From Acidobacteriota bacterium (GTDB lineage: Bacteria > Acidobacteriota > Vicinamibacteria > Vicinamibacterales > 2-12-FULL-66-21): a stretch of DNA of 6,674 bases. The DNA lies in NCBI GenBank assembly GCA_013817065.1, contig JACDDJ010000260.1, positions 1 through 6,674 on the forward strand. Direction: 5' to 3'. The translations under genes and the position numbers were made by a program. Positions 1 to 6,517 of this stretch are shown piece after piece (positions within the stretch are counted from its first letter, which is position 1; every line of letters begins with the position of its first letter). The notes under the pieces were generated by a model that was not told where the DNA came from, did no database searches, and worked only from the letters and a program-made list of their open reading frames with translations.

Positions 1-168
1 GTGTTGACGAGCGCGTTGAAGTCTATGCTCGTGGGTGTGGCACCAACCGATCCGCTCACGTTTGCCGCCATGGCGGGCGCCTTCCTGGTGATCTCCGCGG
101 TCGCCTGCGGCCTGCCCGCACTGCGCGCGTCGCGAATGGATCCGATGGTGGCGTTGCGCGACGAATAG
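1..168 (+). CDS. C-terminal fragment of an FtsX/MacB-type ABC permease (ADOP-like)
   Basis: The frame is open from the first base of the window and stops at 166-168, giving the last 55 codons of a longer gene that begins outside the window. The fragment has a hydrophobic segment at about residues 19-41 of what is visible, the last membrane helix of an FtsX-like permease. It ends with the short cytoplasmic motif RMDPMVALRDE, the usual C-terminus of MacB/FtsX-family permeases and of the duplicated orphan permeases common in Acidobacteriota. Those proteins sit in the inner membrane and either couple to a MacB-like ATPase or act as mechanotransmission modules; the substrate cannot be told from this piece. 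The next gene on the same strand begins 34 bp after the stop, so co-transcription is possible. The GTG at position 1 is only an internal codon. The family call is fairly sure, but the subfamily is inferred from the tail alone. Confidence 0.8.
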   Translation: MLTSALKSMLVGVAPTDPLTFAAMAGAFLVISAVACGLPALRASRMDPMVALRDE

Positions 169-202
169 TTCCAAACAGGTATTGAAAAGGTAGGGCTGAC
201 AA

Positions 203-1885
203 ATGGGCCGTTCGAAGATTGCGGGTTGTGTGTATGCGGTCACCTTCGCCGCACTTGTCTCAGCAAACGGCAGCAGCACTGACATTGCCGCGCAGGCACC
301 GGTGCAGCAGCCGCGCGCGGGCGCCCCTGCTGCCGCCCCGGCACAGCCGCGCGAAGGACTCACCGGCGCACCGAATCGTCGTCCCGATGAAGGGAAGGGG
401 CCGTTCAAGACCCTGGTGATCCGCGGGGTCATGGTCATCGACGGCAGCGGCGCCCCGCCCGCCGGGCCGATGGACGTCGTCGTGTCGGGCAATCGCATCA
501 CTGCGGTCCGCAGCGCCGGCACGCCCGGCGTGCCGCTGCGACAGAATCGCGGTCCACAGGCCGATCATGAGATCGACGGAACCGGCATGTACCTGATGCC
601 CGGCTTCGTCGATCCGCACGTCCACGCCGGCGGCGCACCGAAGAACCAGGAGGCCGAGTATGCCTACAAGCTGTGGCTGGCGCATGGTGTGACCACCGTC
701 CGCGGCGTGCCGATCGGCGGCAATGCCTGGAGCGTTCGCGAGAAGGAGCGGAGCGCGAAGAACGAGATCGTTGCGCCGCGCATCTACAACTATCAGCGAC
801 CGGGCAGCGGGTGGGACCAGGGTTCTGTCGATACGCCGGAGAAGGCCGCCGCGTACGTGAAGTGGGCGTCCGAGAACGGCGTCGATGGCTTGAAGGTCGG
901 CGCGGAGCAGCCGGAGATCATGAAGGCACTGCTGAGCACCGCCGCGGCTTACAAGCTCGGCTCCACGGCGCACCTGCAGCAGGGCGGCGTCGCGCACATG
1001 AATGCGATCAAGGCGGCGCGCCTCGGGCTTGGCACCGTCACGCACTTCTACGGTCACTTCGAATCACTGCTGAAGGACCATGTGGTTCAGCCCTGGCCCG
1101 TGGACATGAACGCGAGCGACGAGCAGTGGCGGTTCGGACAGGTGGCGCGCCTGTGGGACAAGATCCATGCCCCGGGCACTCCCGAGTGGAAGGCCTATCT
1201 CGAGGAGCATCTCGAGCTCGGGACGGTCTTCGATCCCACGCTCACGATCTACTCCGCCGGACGCCACGTGAGCGCGTTTCGTAATGCCGACTGGCACGAC
1301 AAGTACACGCTGCCATCGTTGATGGACTTCTACACCCCGAGCCGAACGGCGCACGGATCCTACTGGTTCGACTGGACGACCGAGGACGAAGTCGCCTGGC
1401 GCAACTTCTACCAGGTCTGGTTCAAGCTGGTGAACGACTACAAGAAGATGGGCGGCCGCGTCACAGTGGGCTCAGACTCGGGGTTCATCTATCAGACCTA
1501 CGGCTTCGGTTACATCAACGAGCTCGAGATGCTGCAGGAAGCCGGCTTCCACCCGCTCGAGGTAATCCAGGCCGCCACACTGAACGGTGCGCTGACGCTC
1601 GAGGAGCCGAAAGGCAAGGCCCCGGAGTACGGCGTCGTCCGCGCCGGCATGCTCGCCGACATGGTCATCGTCGACCAGAACCCGCTGCACAACTTCAAGG
1701 TCCTCTACGGCAACGGTCACGTGAAGTTGAACGACACGACCGGCAAAGTCGAGCGCGTCGGCGGTGTCAAGTACACGATCAAGGACGGCATCGTCTACGA
1801 CGCGAAGCAGCTGCTCGCCGACGTCGCCGCGATGGTGGAAAAACAGAAGCGCGAGCGCACCATCAAAACCACAGCCGTGAAGTAA
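203..1885 (+). CDS. Exported metal-dependent amidohydrolase, 560 aa
   Basis: This is an amidohydrolase-superfamily enzyme predicted to hydrolyse C-N or similar bonds outside the cytoplasm; the substrate is unknown. Residues 1 to about 32 look like a signal peptide with a possible AQA cleavage site, followed by an Ala/Pro-rich stretch to about residue 50. A small beta-sandwich segment with VIDGSG (78-83) leads into the TIM barrel. Expected metal ligands are visible: H139 and H141 in DPHVH, K231 in DGLKVG as the likely carboxylated lysine, H257 in STAHLQQ, H281 in VTHFYGH, and D425 in VGSDSG. The C-terminus returns to the sandwich with GMLADMVIVDQNPL (482-495). Residues 364-407 contain 13 aromatic residues and probably line the pocket or form a lid. 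The ATG at 203 is chosen because GGTAGGG lies 7 nt upstream (189-195) and the signal peptide starts there. It follows a permease gene by 34 bp and converges with the next gene, leaving 24 bp between the stops. Imidazolonepropionase-like or prolidase-like enzymes are the nearest relatives by motif style. Confidence 0.93.
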   Translation: MGRSKIAGCVYAVTFAALVSANGSSTDIAAQAPVQQPRAGAPAAAPAQPREGLTGAPNRRPDEGKGPFKTLVIRGVMVIDGSGAPPAGPMDVVVSGNRITAVRSAGTPGVPLRQNRGPQADHEIDGTGMYLMPGFVDPHVHAGGAPKNQEAEYAYKLWLAHGVTTVRGVPIGGNAWSVREKERSAKNEIVAPRIYNYQRPGSGWDQGSVDTPEKAAAYVKWASENGVDGLKVGAEQPEIMKALLSTAAAYKLGSTAHLQQGGVAHMNAIKAARLGLGTVTHFYGHFESLLKDHVVQPWPVDMNASDEQWRFGQVARLWDKIHAPGTPEWKAYLEEHLELGTVFDPTLTIYSAGRHVSAFRNADWHDKYTLPSLMDFYTPSRTAHGSYWFDWTTEDEVAWRNFYQVWFKLVNDYKKMGGRVTVGSDSGFIYQTYGFGYINELEMLQEAGFHPLEVIQAATLNGALTLEEPKGKAPEYGVVRAGMLADMVIVDQNPLHNFKVLYGNGHVKLNDTTGKVERVGGVKYTIKDGIVYDAKQLLADVAAMVEKQKRERTIKTTAVK

Positions 1886-1909
1886 GGAGCTGTCGGTGCG
1901 GCGCACGTG

Positions 1910-3157
1910 TCAGCGCGCCCGCGCCTTCAGGAACACGTCGATGGAGTCCGGACGCGGGTTGACGAATGCCAGCCGGACCCGTCCGTCGTCAGTCATCGAA
2001 ACAGTCGCCGGGATCGAGCTGGTGGTGACGCGCCATCCGGCGGGAAGGACGACGTCGTTGCGTGGACGGCCGAAGCTGCGGTTCCACATCAACTGTCCGT
2101 CGACCAGCGCATAGCGTGCTGGATCCGTGTAGGTCTCTTCGATCCTCAGACGGACGGTGGTCCCCTTCTTTACTGCCGGAAACCGGATCACGACGACCTC
2201 TGAGCCGGGAACGACGGGCTCACCGATGTCGATGCCTGCCTTGGTGATCGCCTCGCCCTTGAAAGTCTCGACCTTCAGCGCCTCACCGGTGTCGAGATTT
2301 CTTGCCGACGGATCCGAGACGGTACTGCCGGCACGGACGATGTTCAGGTACTTGTCAGTGCCTTCCCGGGTCTCCGTGTAGTCGTGATACAGGCTGAACG
2401 AATGCGTCGTCGGGTCCTTCAAGAAGTAGACGATCTCCCGGTCCTGGAAGGCGCGCTCGCTGACGCGGATGCGGTTCATCGGCACCTCACGCGCGGGCGG
2501 GGAGGCTGCAGGGGTTGAAGGAGTAGTGCTGCGCGGCGCTGCCGCAGGAGCAGCCGATGCAGCCGGACGGGCACGCAGTACGAGAGGAGCCTGCGACGGG
2601 TAGGCATTCACGAAGCTGATCCCGACCCGGCCGTCCGGCTCCTCGAGGATCTGGGACGGGATGTTGCACGTGATCAGCTCGTACGACGGGGGCAGGACGA
2701 CAGCGTTCCGCTTGATGCCCAGCGGGCGGTCGAACACGATCGCATCGCCCTGCCGGAAGTAGCTCTTCGGATCCTGGTAGGTCTTGATGATGCGGATCCT
2801 TGCCTCCCCGCCCGCCGGCACCGGCCGCGCCAGCGTGACCTTGATGTACTCACCTTCGAGGTCGGCGTTGGTGAGGCCGGCCTTACGCGCCTCCGCGCCG
2901 GGGACCTGTTCGAACTTCAGCGGCTGCCCGCTCGCCAGGTCGATCACCGATTCATCGGTCGCAATACTGCCCTTGCGGATCGGGTTGAAGTAGAAGGCGG
3001 CTCCCGGTGTGACGGCGGTCACGTCGTAGATGATCTTGAAGGATGACGTGTCCGGCGCGAGCAGTTCGTATCGCGTGTACTCGTCCTCGGATCGGTTCTG
3101 GGCGGGTGACGCGGCGGGGATCAGTACGAGCGTGAGGACGAGAAGCAGCAGTTGCAT
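1910..3157 (-). CDS. Secreted protein of unknown function with two tandem copies of one domain, 415 aa
   Basis: I do not recognise a named family. Residues 1-19 form a very hydrophobic signal peptide with a likely SPA cleavage site before Q20; it has no Lys or Arg at its N-terminus, which is unusual. The mature protein consists of two homologous units, about 28-197 and 229-414, joined by an Ala/Pro/Ser/Thr-rich linker at about 198-226. Shared signatures in both units are RxGSxxxDxS followed by DxxxGxxLK, then TYxDPxxY (126-133 and 342-349), NxVVLP (151-156 and 367-372), IPxxI/V, and DGRVxxxFVN (175-184 and 391-400). The spacing is conserved, so this is an internal duplication, probably of a beta-rich domain. 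There is no catalytic motif, membrane anchor after the signal peptide, or lipobox, so a structural or binding role in the periplasm or outside the cell is inferred. The only start possible for at least 19 codons upstream is ATG at 3157; no ribosome binding site is visible before it. The gene converges on the amidohydrolase and lies 109 bp downstream of the reductase gene on the same strand. Confidence 0.85.
   Translation of the reverse strand: MQLLLLVLTLVLIPAASPAQNRSEDEYTRYELLAPDTSSFKIIYDVTAVTPGAAFYFNPIRKGSIATDESVIDLASGQPLKFEQVPGAEARKAGLTNADLEGEYIKVTLARPVPAGGEARIRIIKTYQDPKSYFRQGDAIVFDRPLGIKRNAVVLPPSYELITCNIPSQILEEPDGRVGISFVNAYPSQAPLVLRARPAASAAPAAAPRSTTPSTPAASPPAREVPMNRIRVSERAFQDREIVYFLKDPTTHSFSLYHDYTETREGTDKYLNIVRAGSTVSDPSARNLDTGEALKVETFKGEAITKAGIDIGEPVVPGSEVVVIRFPAVKKGTTVRLRIEETYTDPARYALVDGQLMWNRSFGRPRNDVVLPAGWRVTTSSIPATVSMTDDGRVRLAFVNPRPDSIDVFLKARAR
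2029..2472 (-). repeat. Second copy of the internally duplicated domain (protein level)
   Basis: These bases encode the core of the second domain copy (about residues 229-376 of the 415-aa secreted protein); the remaining conserved end, with DGRVRLAFVN, lies just downstream toward 1914. The matching first copy is encoded at about 2567-3076. The similarity is clear in protein (TYxDPxxY, NxVVLP, DGRVxxxFVN and a shared terminal K/RAR) but I saw no long identical DNA, so the duplication looks old rather than recent. Confidence 0.6.
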
Positions 3158-3163
3158 GTGTGG

Positions 3164-3192
3164 ACCATACGCCGCGCCGCTGGCGAGCGCAA
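3164..3192 (-). promoter_or_regulatory. Candidate promoter for a leaderless transcript of the duplicated secreted protein
   Basis: Read on the minus strand, TTGCGC (3192-3187) and TATGGT (3169-3164) are separated by exactly 17 bp and resemble -35 and -10 elements (3/6 and 4/6 matches). The -10 element ends only 6 nt before the ATG at 3157, which would place the transcription start at or next to the start codon. The absence of a Shine-Dalgarno sequence fits a leaderless message. The matches are weak and could be chance. Confidence 0.25.
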
Positions 3193-3266
3193 GGTCCCGA
3201 GGCAGAGCGGTGACGGGATCGAAACCGGCAGCGGTGCGTGGGCAGTGTGAGATCGATGCTGCCCCG

Positions 3267-3779
3267 TTACGGCATCACGTTGTACTCGACGAACAGGATC
3301 CCCGAGGCCTTGTAGACGCGGTGCCCGCGCAGCTCGAGTCGAAGTCTCGACCCAGGCGCAATGAGCGGCAGTCCGCCCCCAAGGATGACCGGCACGATCG
3401 CTACCTTCACACCGTCGACGAGCCCGGCGTCGGCGAGTTGGCGGAACAGGTTGCCGCCACCCCACAGCCACAGCGGCTTGCCGGTGCGGCTGGCTTTGAG
3501 CGAGCGCACGTGTGTGACGGCATCTCGCACGAAGCGGATCCCGTCGCGCTCACCCTCGGGAAGAGTGGTGGAGTAGACGTAGGTCGGGAGCGCGGGTCGC
3601 GGCGCTCCGCCGGTCGCGACGAAGACTTCGTAGGATCGACGGCCCATCACGATCCCGCTGAAACCAGCGTACATGGCCTCGAAATCGATCTCGGGATCGG
3701 CGGTTATCCAGTCGTATTCGCCGTTCGGTCCGGCAATGAATCCGTCGAGGCTTGCCGCTACCGAGTAAATCAGGTCCAT
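3267..3779 (-). CDS. RibD C-terminal-domain/DHFR-fold reductase, 170 aa (YwjB/YyaP-like)
   Basis: This small cytoplasmic protein has the dihydrofolate-reductase fold of the RibD C-terminal family, which binds NAD(P)H; members reduce pteridine- or flavin-precursor-like substrates, but most stand-alone copies have no known substrate. Family signatures in order are IYSVAASLDGFIA (4-16), VMGRRSYE (44-51), the WGGG nucleotide-binding turn with LFRQLADAGLVD (106-122), and VPVILGGGLPLI (129-140). The length is normal for a stand-alone member and no deaminase domain is attached, so this is not a full riboflavin-pathway RibD. The frame is open 24 codons further upstream to an ATG at 3851, but that extension is Arg/Cys-rich and unlike the family. 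The start at 3779 gives the canonical N-terminus and has a modest GGAAAG immediately upstream. It is divergent from the kinase gene and lies upstream of the secreted protein gene on the same strand, with a 109-bp gap that argues against tight translational coupling. Confidence 0.9.
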   Translation of the reverse strand: MDLIYSVAASLDGFIAGPNGEYDWITADPEIDFEAMYAGFSGIVMGRRSYEVFVATGGAPRPALPTYVYSTTLPEGERDGIRFVRDAVTHVRSLKASRTGKPLWLWGGGNLFRQLADAGLVDGVKVAIVPVILGGGLPLIAPGSRLRLELRGHRVYKASGILFVEYNVMP

Positions 3780-3990
3780 CTTTCCAGCCCAGCAACATCG
3801 ACTACGTGTTCCCCGGCTGCACGCCGTCGTTCCGCGGCGCCGTCCGTTCACTCACAGCAGTGGTGGCCGCCGAAACAGGCGGCGTGGAGTCGCGGATGCA
3901 GGCGTCATCCTGGACAGAGCAGCGAACCATCCTGATCTCGAGCCCTGTCGGTCATCGGCGTCAGTCTAGCGCAATCGTGTCAGCGTGAGG

Positions 3991-4016
3991 TCCGAGAGTG
4001 ACACCCTGTCCTCGGA
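3991..4016. other. Imperfect inverted repeat (bulged hairpin) in the divergent region
   Basis: TCCGAG (3991-3996) pairs with CTCGGA (4011-4016), and inside it GACA (4000-4003) pairs with TGTC (4007-4010) around a CCC loop. A 3-nt bulge AGT lies on one side only. Ten base pairs in 26 nt could be an operator or a structured leader element for the kinase gene. No T-run follows, so it is not a standard terminator. Function is unknown and chance occurrence is possible. Confidence 0.35.
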
Positions 4017-4118
4017 GCCATCGCCAGAGTGAACGGCGGACTCGCAGCGCGACGACTTCATACGGTCCAAGACGGGTCCCGCGCGACCTGCCTGAATGTT
4101 CCCGCCGCAGGTTCCGCG

Positions 4119-4124
4119 TATCAT
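4119..4124 (+). promoter_or_regulatory. Candidate -10 element before the kinase gene
   Basis: TATCAT matches the sigma-70 -10 consensus at five of six positions and ends 14 nt before the chosen ATG at 4139. No good -35 element is seen at 16-18 bp spacing, and there is no clear ribosome binding site in the short leader. A very short 5' leader is implied if this is used. Confidence 0.22.
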
Positions 4125-4138
4125 TCAGCGAAGCTCAG

Positions 4139-6517
4139 ATGATCCAGCAGATCTCTCACTACCGTGTCGACGAGGAGCTCGGGCGTGGCGGGATGGGCAT
4201 CGTCTACCGCGCGCACGATACAAAGCTCGGACGTCCGGTGGCGATCAAGGTGCTGCCGCCGGAAGCAACGGCCGACCCGGAGCGGCATCACCGCTTCGTC
4301 CAGGAAGCCCGATCCGCATCCGCACTCAACCATCCCAACATCGTCACGATCTACGAGATCGGCGACGACGGCGGTACGACCTTCATTGCGATGGAACTGG
4401 TCGATGGCACGCCGCTCGACAAGCTGCTCGCCAATGGTCCCCTGCCGCTCGCCGTGGCGCTCGACTACGCGGCACAGGCGGCAGCGGCCCTCGCAGCAGC
4501 GCACGCGAGCGGCATCGTGCACCGCGACATCAAGCCGGCCAACATCGTCATCACGCGTGACGGCCGGGCCAAGGTGCTCGACTTCGGGCTTGCCAAGCTG
4601 GTCGAGCGGCCCTCGTCGGAGGCCACGCTCACGGCACTGGCCACGCGCCCAGGCACCGTGATGGGCACGCTCGCCTACATGTCGCCCGAGCAGGCGCAGG
4701 GGGAGCGGGTGGGATCGTGGTCCGACGTCTTCTCGCTCGGAGCCGTGCTCTACGAGATGCTGACGGGCCGCCGGCCGTTTTCCGCTTCGTCGGACGCGGG
4801 GCTGGTGACCGCGATCCTGCGCGACTCGCCGCCACCGCTCCGCACCGCGCGGCCCGACACGCCGGCCGACGTGGACGCGGTTGTCACGCGGGCGCTGTTG
4901 AAGGATCCAAACGGCCGCTACCCGGACGCAGGAGCGATGCGCGCGGATCTCACCGCGGCACACGCGCGGTTGACCCGCCCGCCGGAATCGGCGTGGCGTC
5001 GTCCGGCCGTCCTCGTCCCGATAGCGTTGCTGCTGATCGCGGCGGCGGGCCTCGGCGTCTGGCAGACCGTGAACGCCCGCCGCGCGCGCCTGGCCCAGCG
5101 TGACACCATCCCCGAGATCGAGCGGCTGCAGCTCACCGAGCAGTCACTTCACGCGGTCCGCCTCGCCCGGCAGGTGGAACCGTACGCAGCAGACGATGTG
5201 GCGCGGATCCGTGAGGCGTGGCTTCCATTCGATACGACGACCGATCCGGCCGGGGCCGAGGTCTCGATGCGCAACTACCTCGACGAGCGCGGCGAGTGGG
5301 AGTCGTTCGGGACCACGCCGGTCCGCGATCAGCGTCTGCCGCTGGCGCTCTACCGGCTGCGGCTCTCGAAGCCCGGCTACTTGCCGATGGATGTCACCTA
5401 CTCAGCCGGACGCCCCGCCATCAAGCTCGTGCCGGAGGCCGACGCCGTACCAGGGATGATGTTCGTGCCCGGCGGACCGATCACCGTCGGCATGGCTGGG
5501 ACCGTCCAGCTGCCCGACTACTGGATCGACAAGTACGAGGTCACCAACCGCGACTTCAAGCGATTCGTAGACGATGGCGGGTACACCAACCCTAAGTACT
5601 GGACCGAGCCGCTGCGTGAGGGCAACACCGTGCTGTCGTTCGAGCAGGCAATCGATCGGTTTCGCGACAGTACCGACAGGACGGGACCCGCGACATGGGA
5701 GCTCGGAAGCTACGGCGAGGGCCAGGAGGACTTTCCCGTTGGCGGCATCAGCTGGTTCGAAGCCGCGGCCTACGCGAAGTTCGCGGGAAAGTCGCTGCCC
5801 ACGATGTATCACTGGCGCGCCGCCTCGGGGATGGACGACATCTTCTCCGACCTCCTGCGCGCGAGCCAGTTCGATGCGAAGGGACCAGCCAAAGTCGGGG
5901 CGCGCCAGGGTGTGGGTCCCTGGGGGACGTTCGACATGGCGGGCAACATCCAGGAGTGGAGCGTCAATGAAGCCGGCGCGACCGGACTGCGCTATATCCT
6001 CGGCGGTGGCTGGAACGACCCGACGTATCGCTTCCGGGAGCCGGAGGCGAGAGATCCCTGGGCGCGCGCTGTGACCTTCGGGATGCGCTTGATGAAGGAG
6101 GCCAAGAGCGGCGCCGCCTCGGCCGACCTCGCCAAACCGATTGCTCGCGTCGAACGGGATCCGCAGAGTCTCGTCCCGGTCGCCGACGAGCAGTTCGAGT
6201 TGCTGCGGGGGTTCTACGCCTACGACCGCAACCCGCTCGAGGCCGAGGAGGGACCGGTCGACGACACACCGCAGCACTGGCGCAAGCAAACCGTCAGCTT
6301 TGCGGCGGCCTACGGGCGAGCGTATTCCCGCGTACCTTTTCATTCCGAAGCATGTCCAGCCGCCATATCAAACGGTGGTCTACTTCCCGAGCTCCCACGC
6401 GCGCGAGGTGCCCTCGAGCGCCGAGCTCGATCTCCTCGCCTTCGACTTCATCATCCGAAGCGGTCGGGCGGTCCTGTATCCGGTTTACTGGGGCACGTTC
6501 GAGCGGCGTCAGCCTGA
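4139..6517 (+). CDS. Membrane Ser/Thr protein kinase with PEGA-like and FGE/SUMF1-like domains, frameshifted near 6314
   Basis: This is a Hanks-type receptor-like kinase. All catalytic landmarks are intact: glycine loop GRGGMG (15-20), ATP-binding K37 in VAIK, alpha-C E56, HRDIKPAN (128-135), DFG (148-150), the MGTLAYMSPEQ activation segment end (175-185) and SDVFSLG (195-201). A single membrane helix follows at about 289-311, so the kinase is cytoplasmic and the rest is predicted outside. Residues 363-433 resemble a PEGA-type beta domain. Residues 436-655 are a formylglycine-generating-enzyme-like domain with MMFVPGG, WIDKYEVTNRDF, GGISWFEAAAYAKFAGKSLPT, WGTFDMAGNIQEW, LGGGWND and FGMRLM. 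It has no cysteine at all, so the catalytic Cys pair of true FGE is missing. Residues 656-726 connect to a hydrolase domain that continues in another frame; beyond G726 (codon 6314) the written frame gives an unrelated tail to the stop at 6515-6517. The start at 4139 gives the typical ISHYR opening; the 47 upstream in-frame codons from a GTG at 3998 are Arg-rich and unlike the family. Confidence 0.9.
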   Translation: MIQQISHYRVDEELGRGGMGIVYRAHDTKLGRPVAIKVLPPEATADPERHHRFVQEARSASALNHPNIVTIYEIGDDGGTTFIAMELVDGTPLDKLLANGPLPLAVALDYAAQAAAALAAAHASGIVHRDIKPANIVITRDGRAKVLDFGLAKLVERPSSEATLTALATRPGTVMGTLAYMSPEQAQGERVGSWSDVFSLGAVLYEMLTGRRPFSASSDAGLVTAILRDSPPPLRTARPDTPADVDAVVTRALLKDPNGRYPDAGAMRADLTAAHARLTRPPESAWRRPAVLVPIALLLIAAAGLGVWQTVNARRARLAQRDTIPEIERLQLTEQSLHAVRLARQVEPYAADDVARIREAWLPFDTTTDPAGAEVSMRNYLDERGEWESFGTTPVRDQRLPLALYRLRLSKPGYLPMDVTYSAGRPAIKLVPEADAVPGMMFVPGGPITVGMAGTVQLPDYWIDKYEVTNRDFKRFVDDGGYTNPKYWTEPLREGNTVLSFEQAIDRFRDSTDRTGPATWELGSYGEGQEDFPVGGISWFEAAAYAKFAGKSLPTMYHWRAASGMDDIFSDLLRASQFDAKGPAKVGARQGVGPWGTFDMAGNIQEWSVNEAGATGLRYILGGGWNDPTYRFREPEARDPWARAVTFGMRLMKEAKSGAASADLAKPIARVERDPQSLVPVADEQFELLRGFYAYDRNPLEAEEGPVDDTPQHWRKQTVSFAAAYGRAYSRVPFHSEACPAAISNGGLLPELPRARGALERRARSPRLRLHHPKRSGGPVSGLLGHVRAASA

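Larger units (their letters stand above)
3780..4138. other. Divergent intergenic region between the reductase and kinase genes
   Basis: This stretch of about 360 bp separates two genes that point away from each other, so it must hold both of their promoters. The reading frames that cross it give Arg/Ser-rich or otherwise unstructured translations with no family signature, so I call no gene here. It contains an imperfect hairpin at 3991-4016 and a possible -10 element at 4119-4124. No tRNA, small repeat array or terminator with a T-tract was seen. Confidence 0.7.

Noticed and set aside
218..229. IAGC near the amidohydrolase N-terminus as a lipoprotein lipobox
   Set aside because: The Cys is residue 9, before any hydrophobic core, so it cannot be the processed Cys of a lipoprotein signal.
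260..1057. A 265-codon minus-strand open frame opposite the amidohydrolase
   Set aside because: The plus strand encodes the metal-ligand motifs of the enzyme here; the antisense product has no recognisable feature.
1896..1906. Palindrome GTGCGGCGCAC between the convergent stops, as a terminator
   Set aside because: The stem can be only 4 bp with a 3-nt loop and there is no T-run on either side.
3158..3266. The reductase and duplicated secreted protein as a tight operon
   Set aside because: The 109-bp gap and a possible separate promoter just before the second gene make independent transcription at least as likely.
3030..3935. A 301-codon plus-strand open frame
   Set aside because: It lies opposite the secreted protein start and the whole reductase gene, and its translation is low-complexity with no signature. 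It is a shadow of GC-rich codon bias.
3998..4138. A 47-codon N-terminal extension of the kinase from a GTG at 3998
   Set aside because: The translation is Arg/Ser-rich, begins inside the hairpin region and lacks family similarity, whereas the ATG at 4139 gives the typical ISHYR kinase N-terminus directly before the glycine loop.
5402..6343. A 313-codon minus-strand open frame opposite the FGE-like domain
   Set aside because: The plus strand carries unmistakable FGE-like motifs throughout, and the antisense translation is Arg/Gly/Val-rich without any domain.
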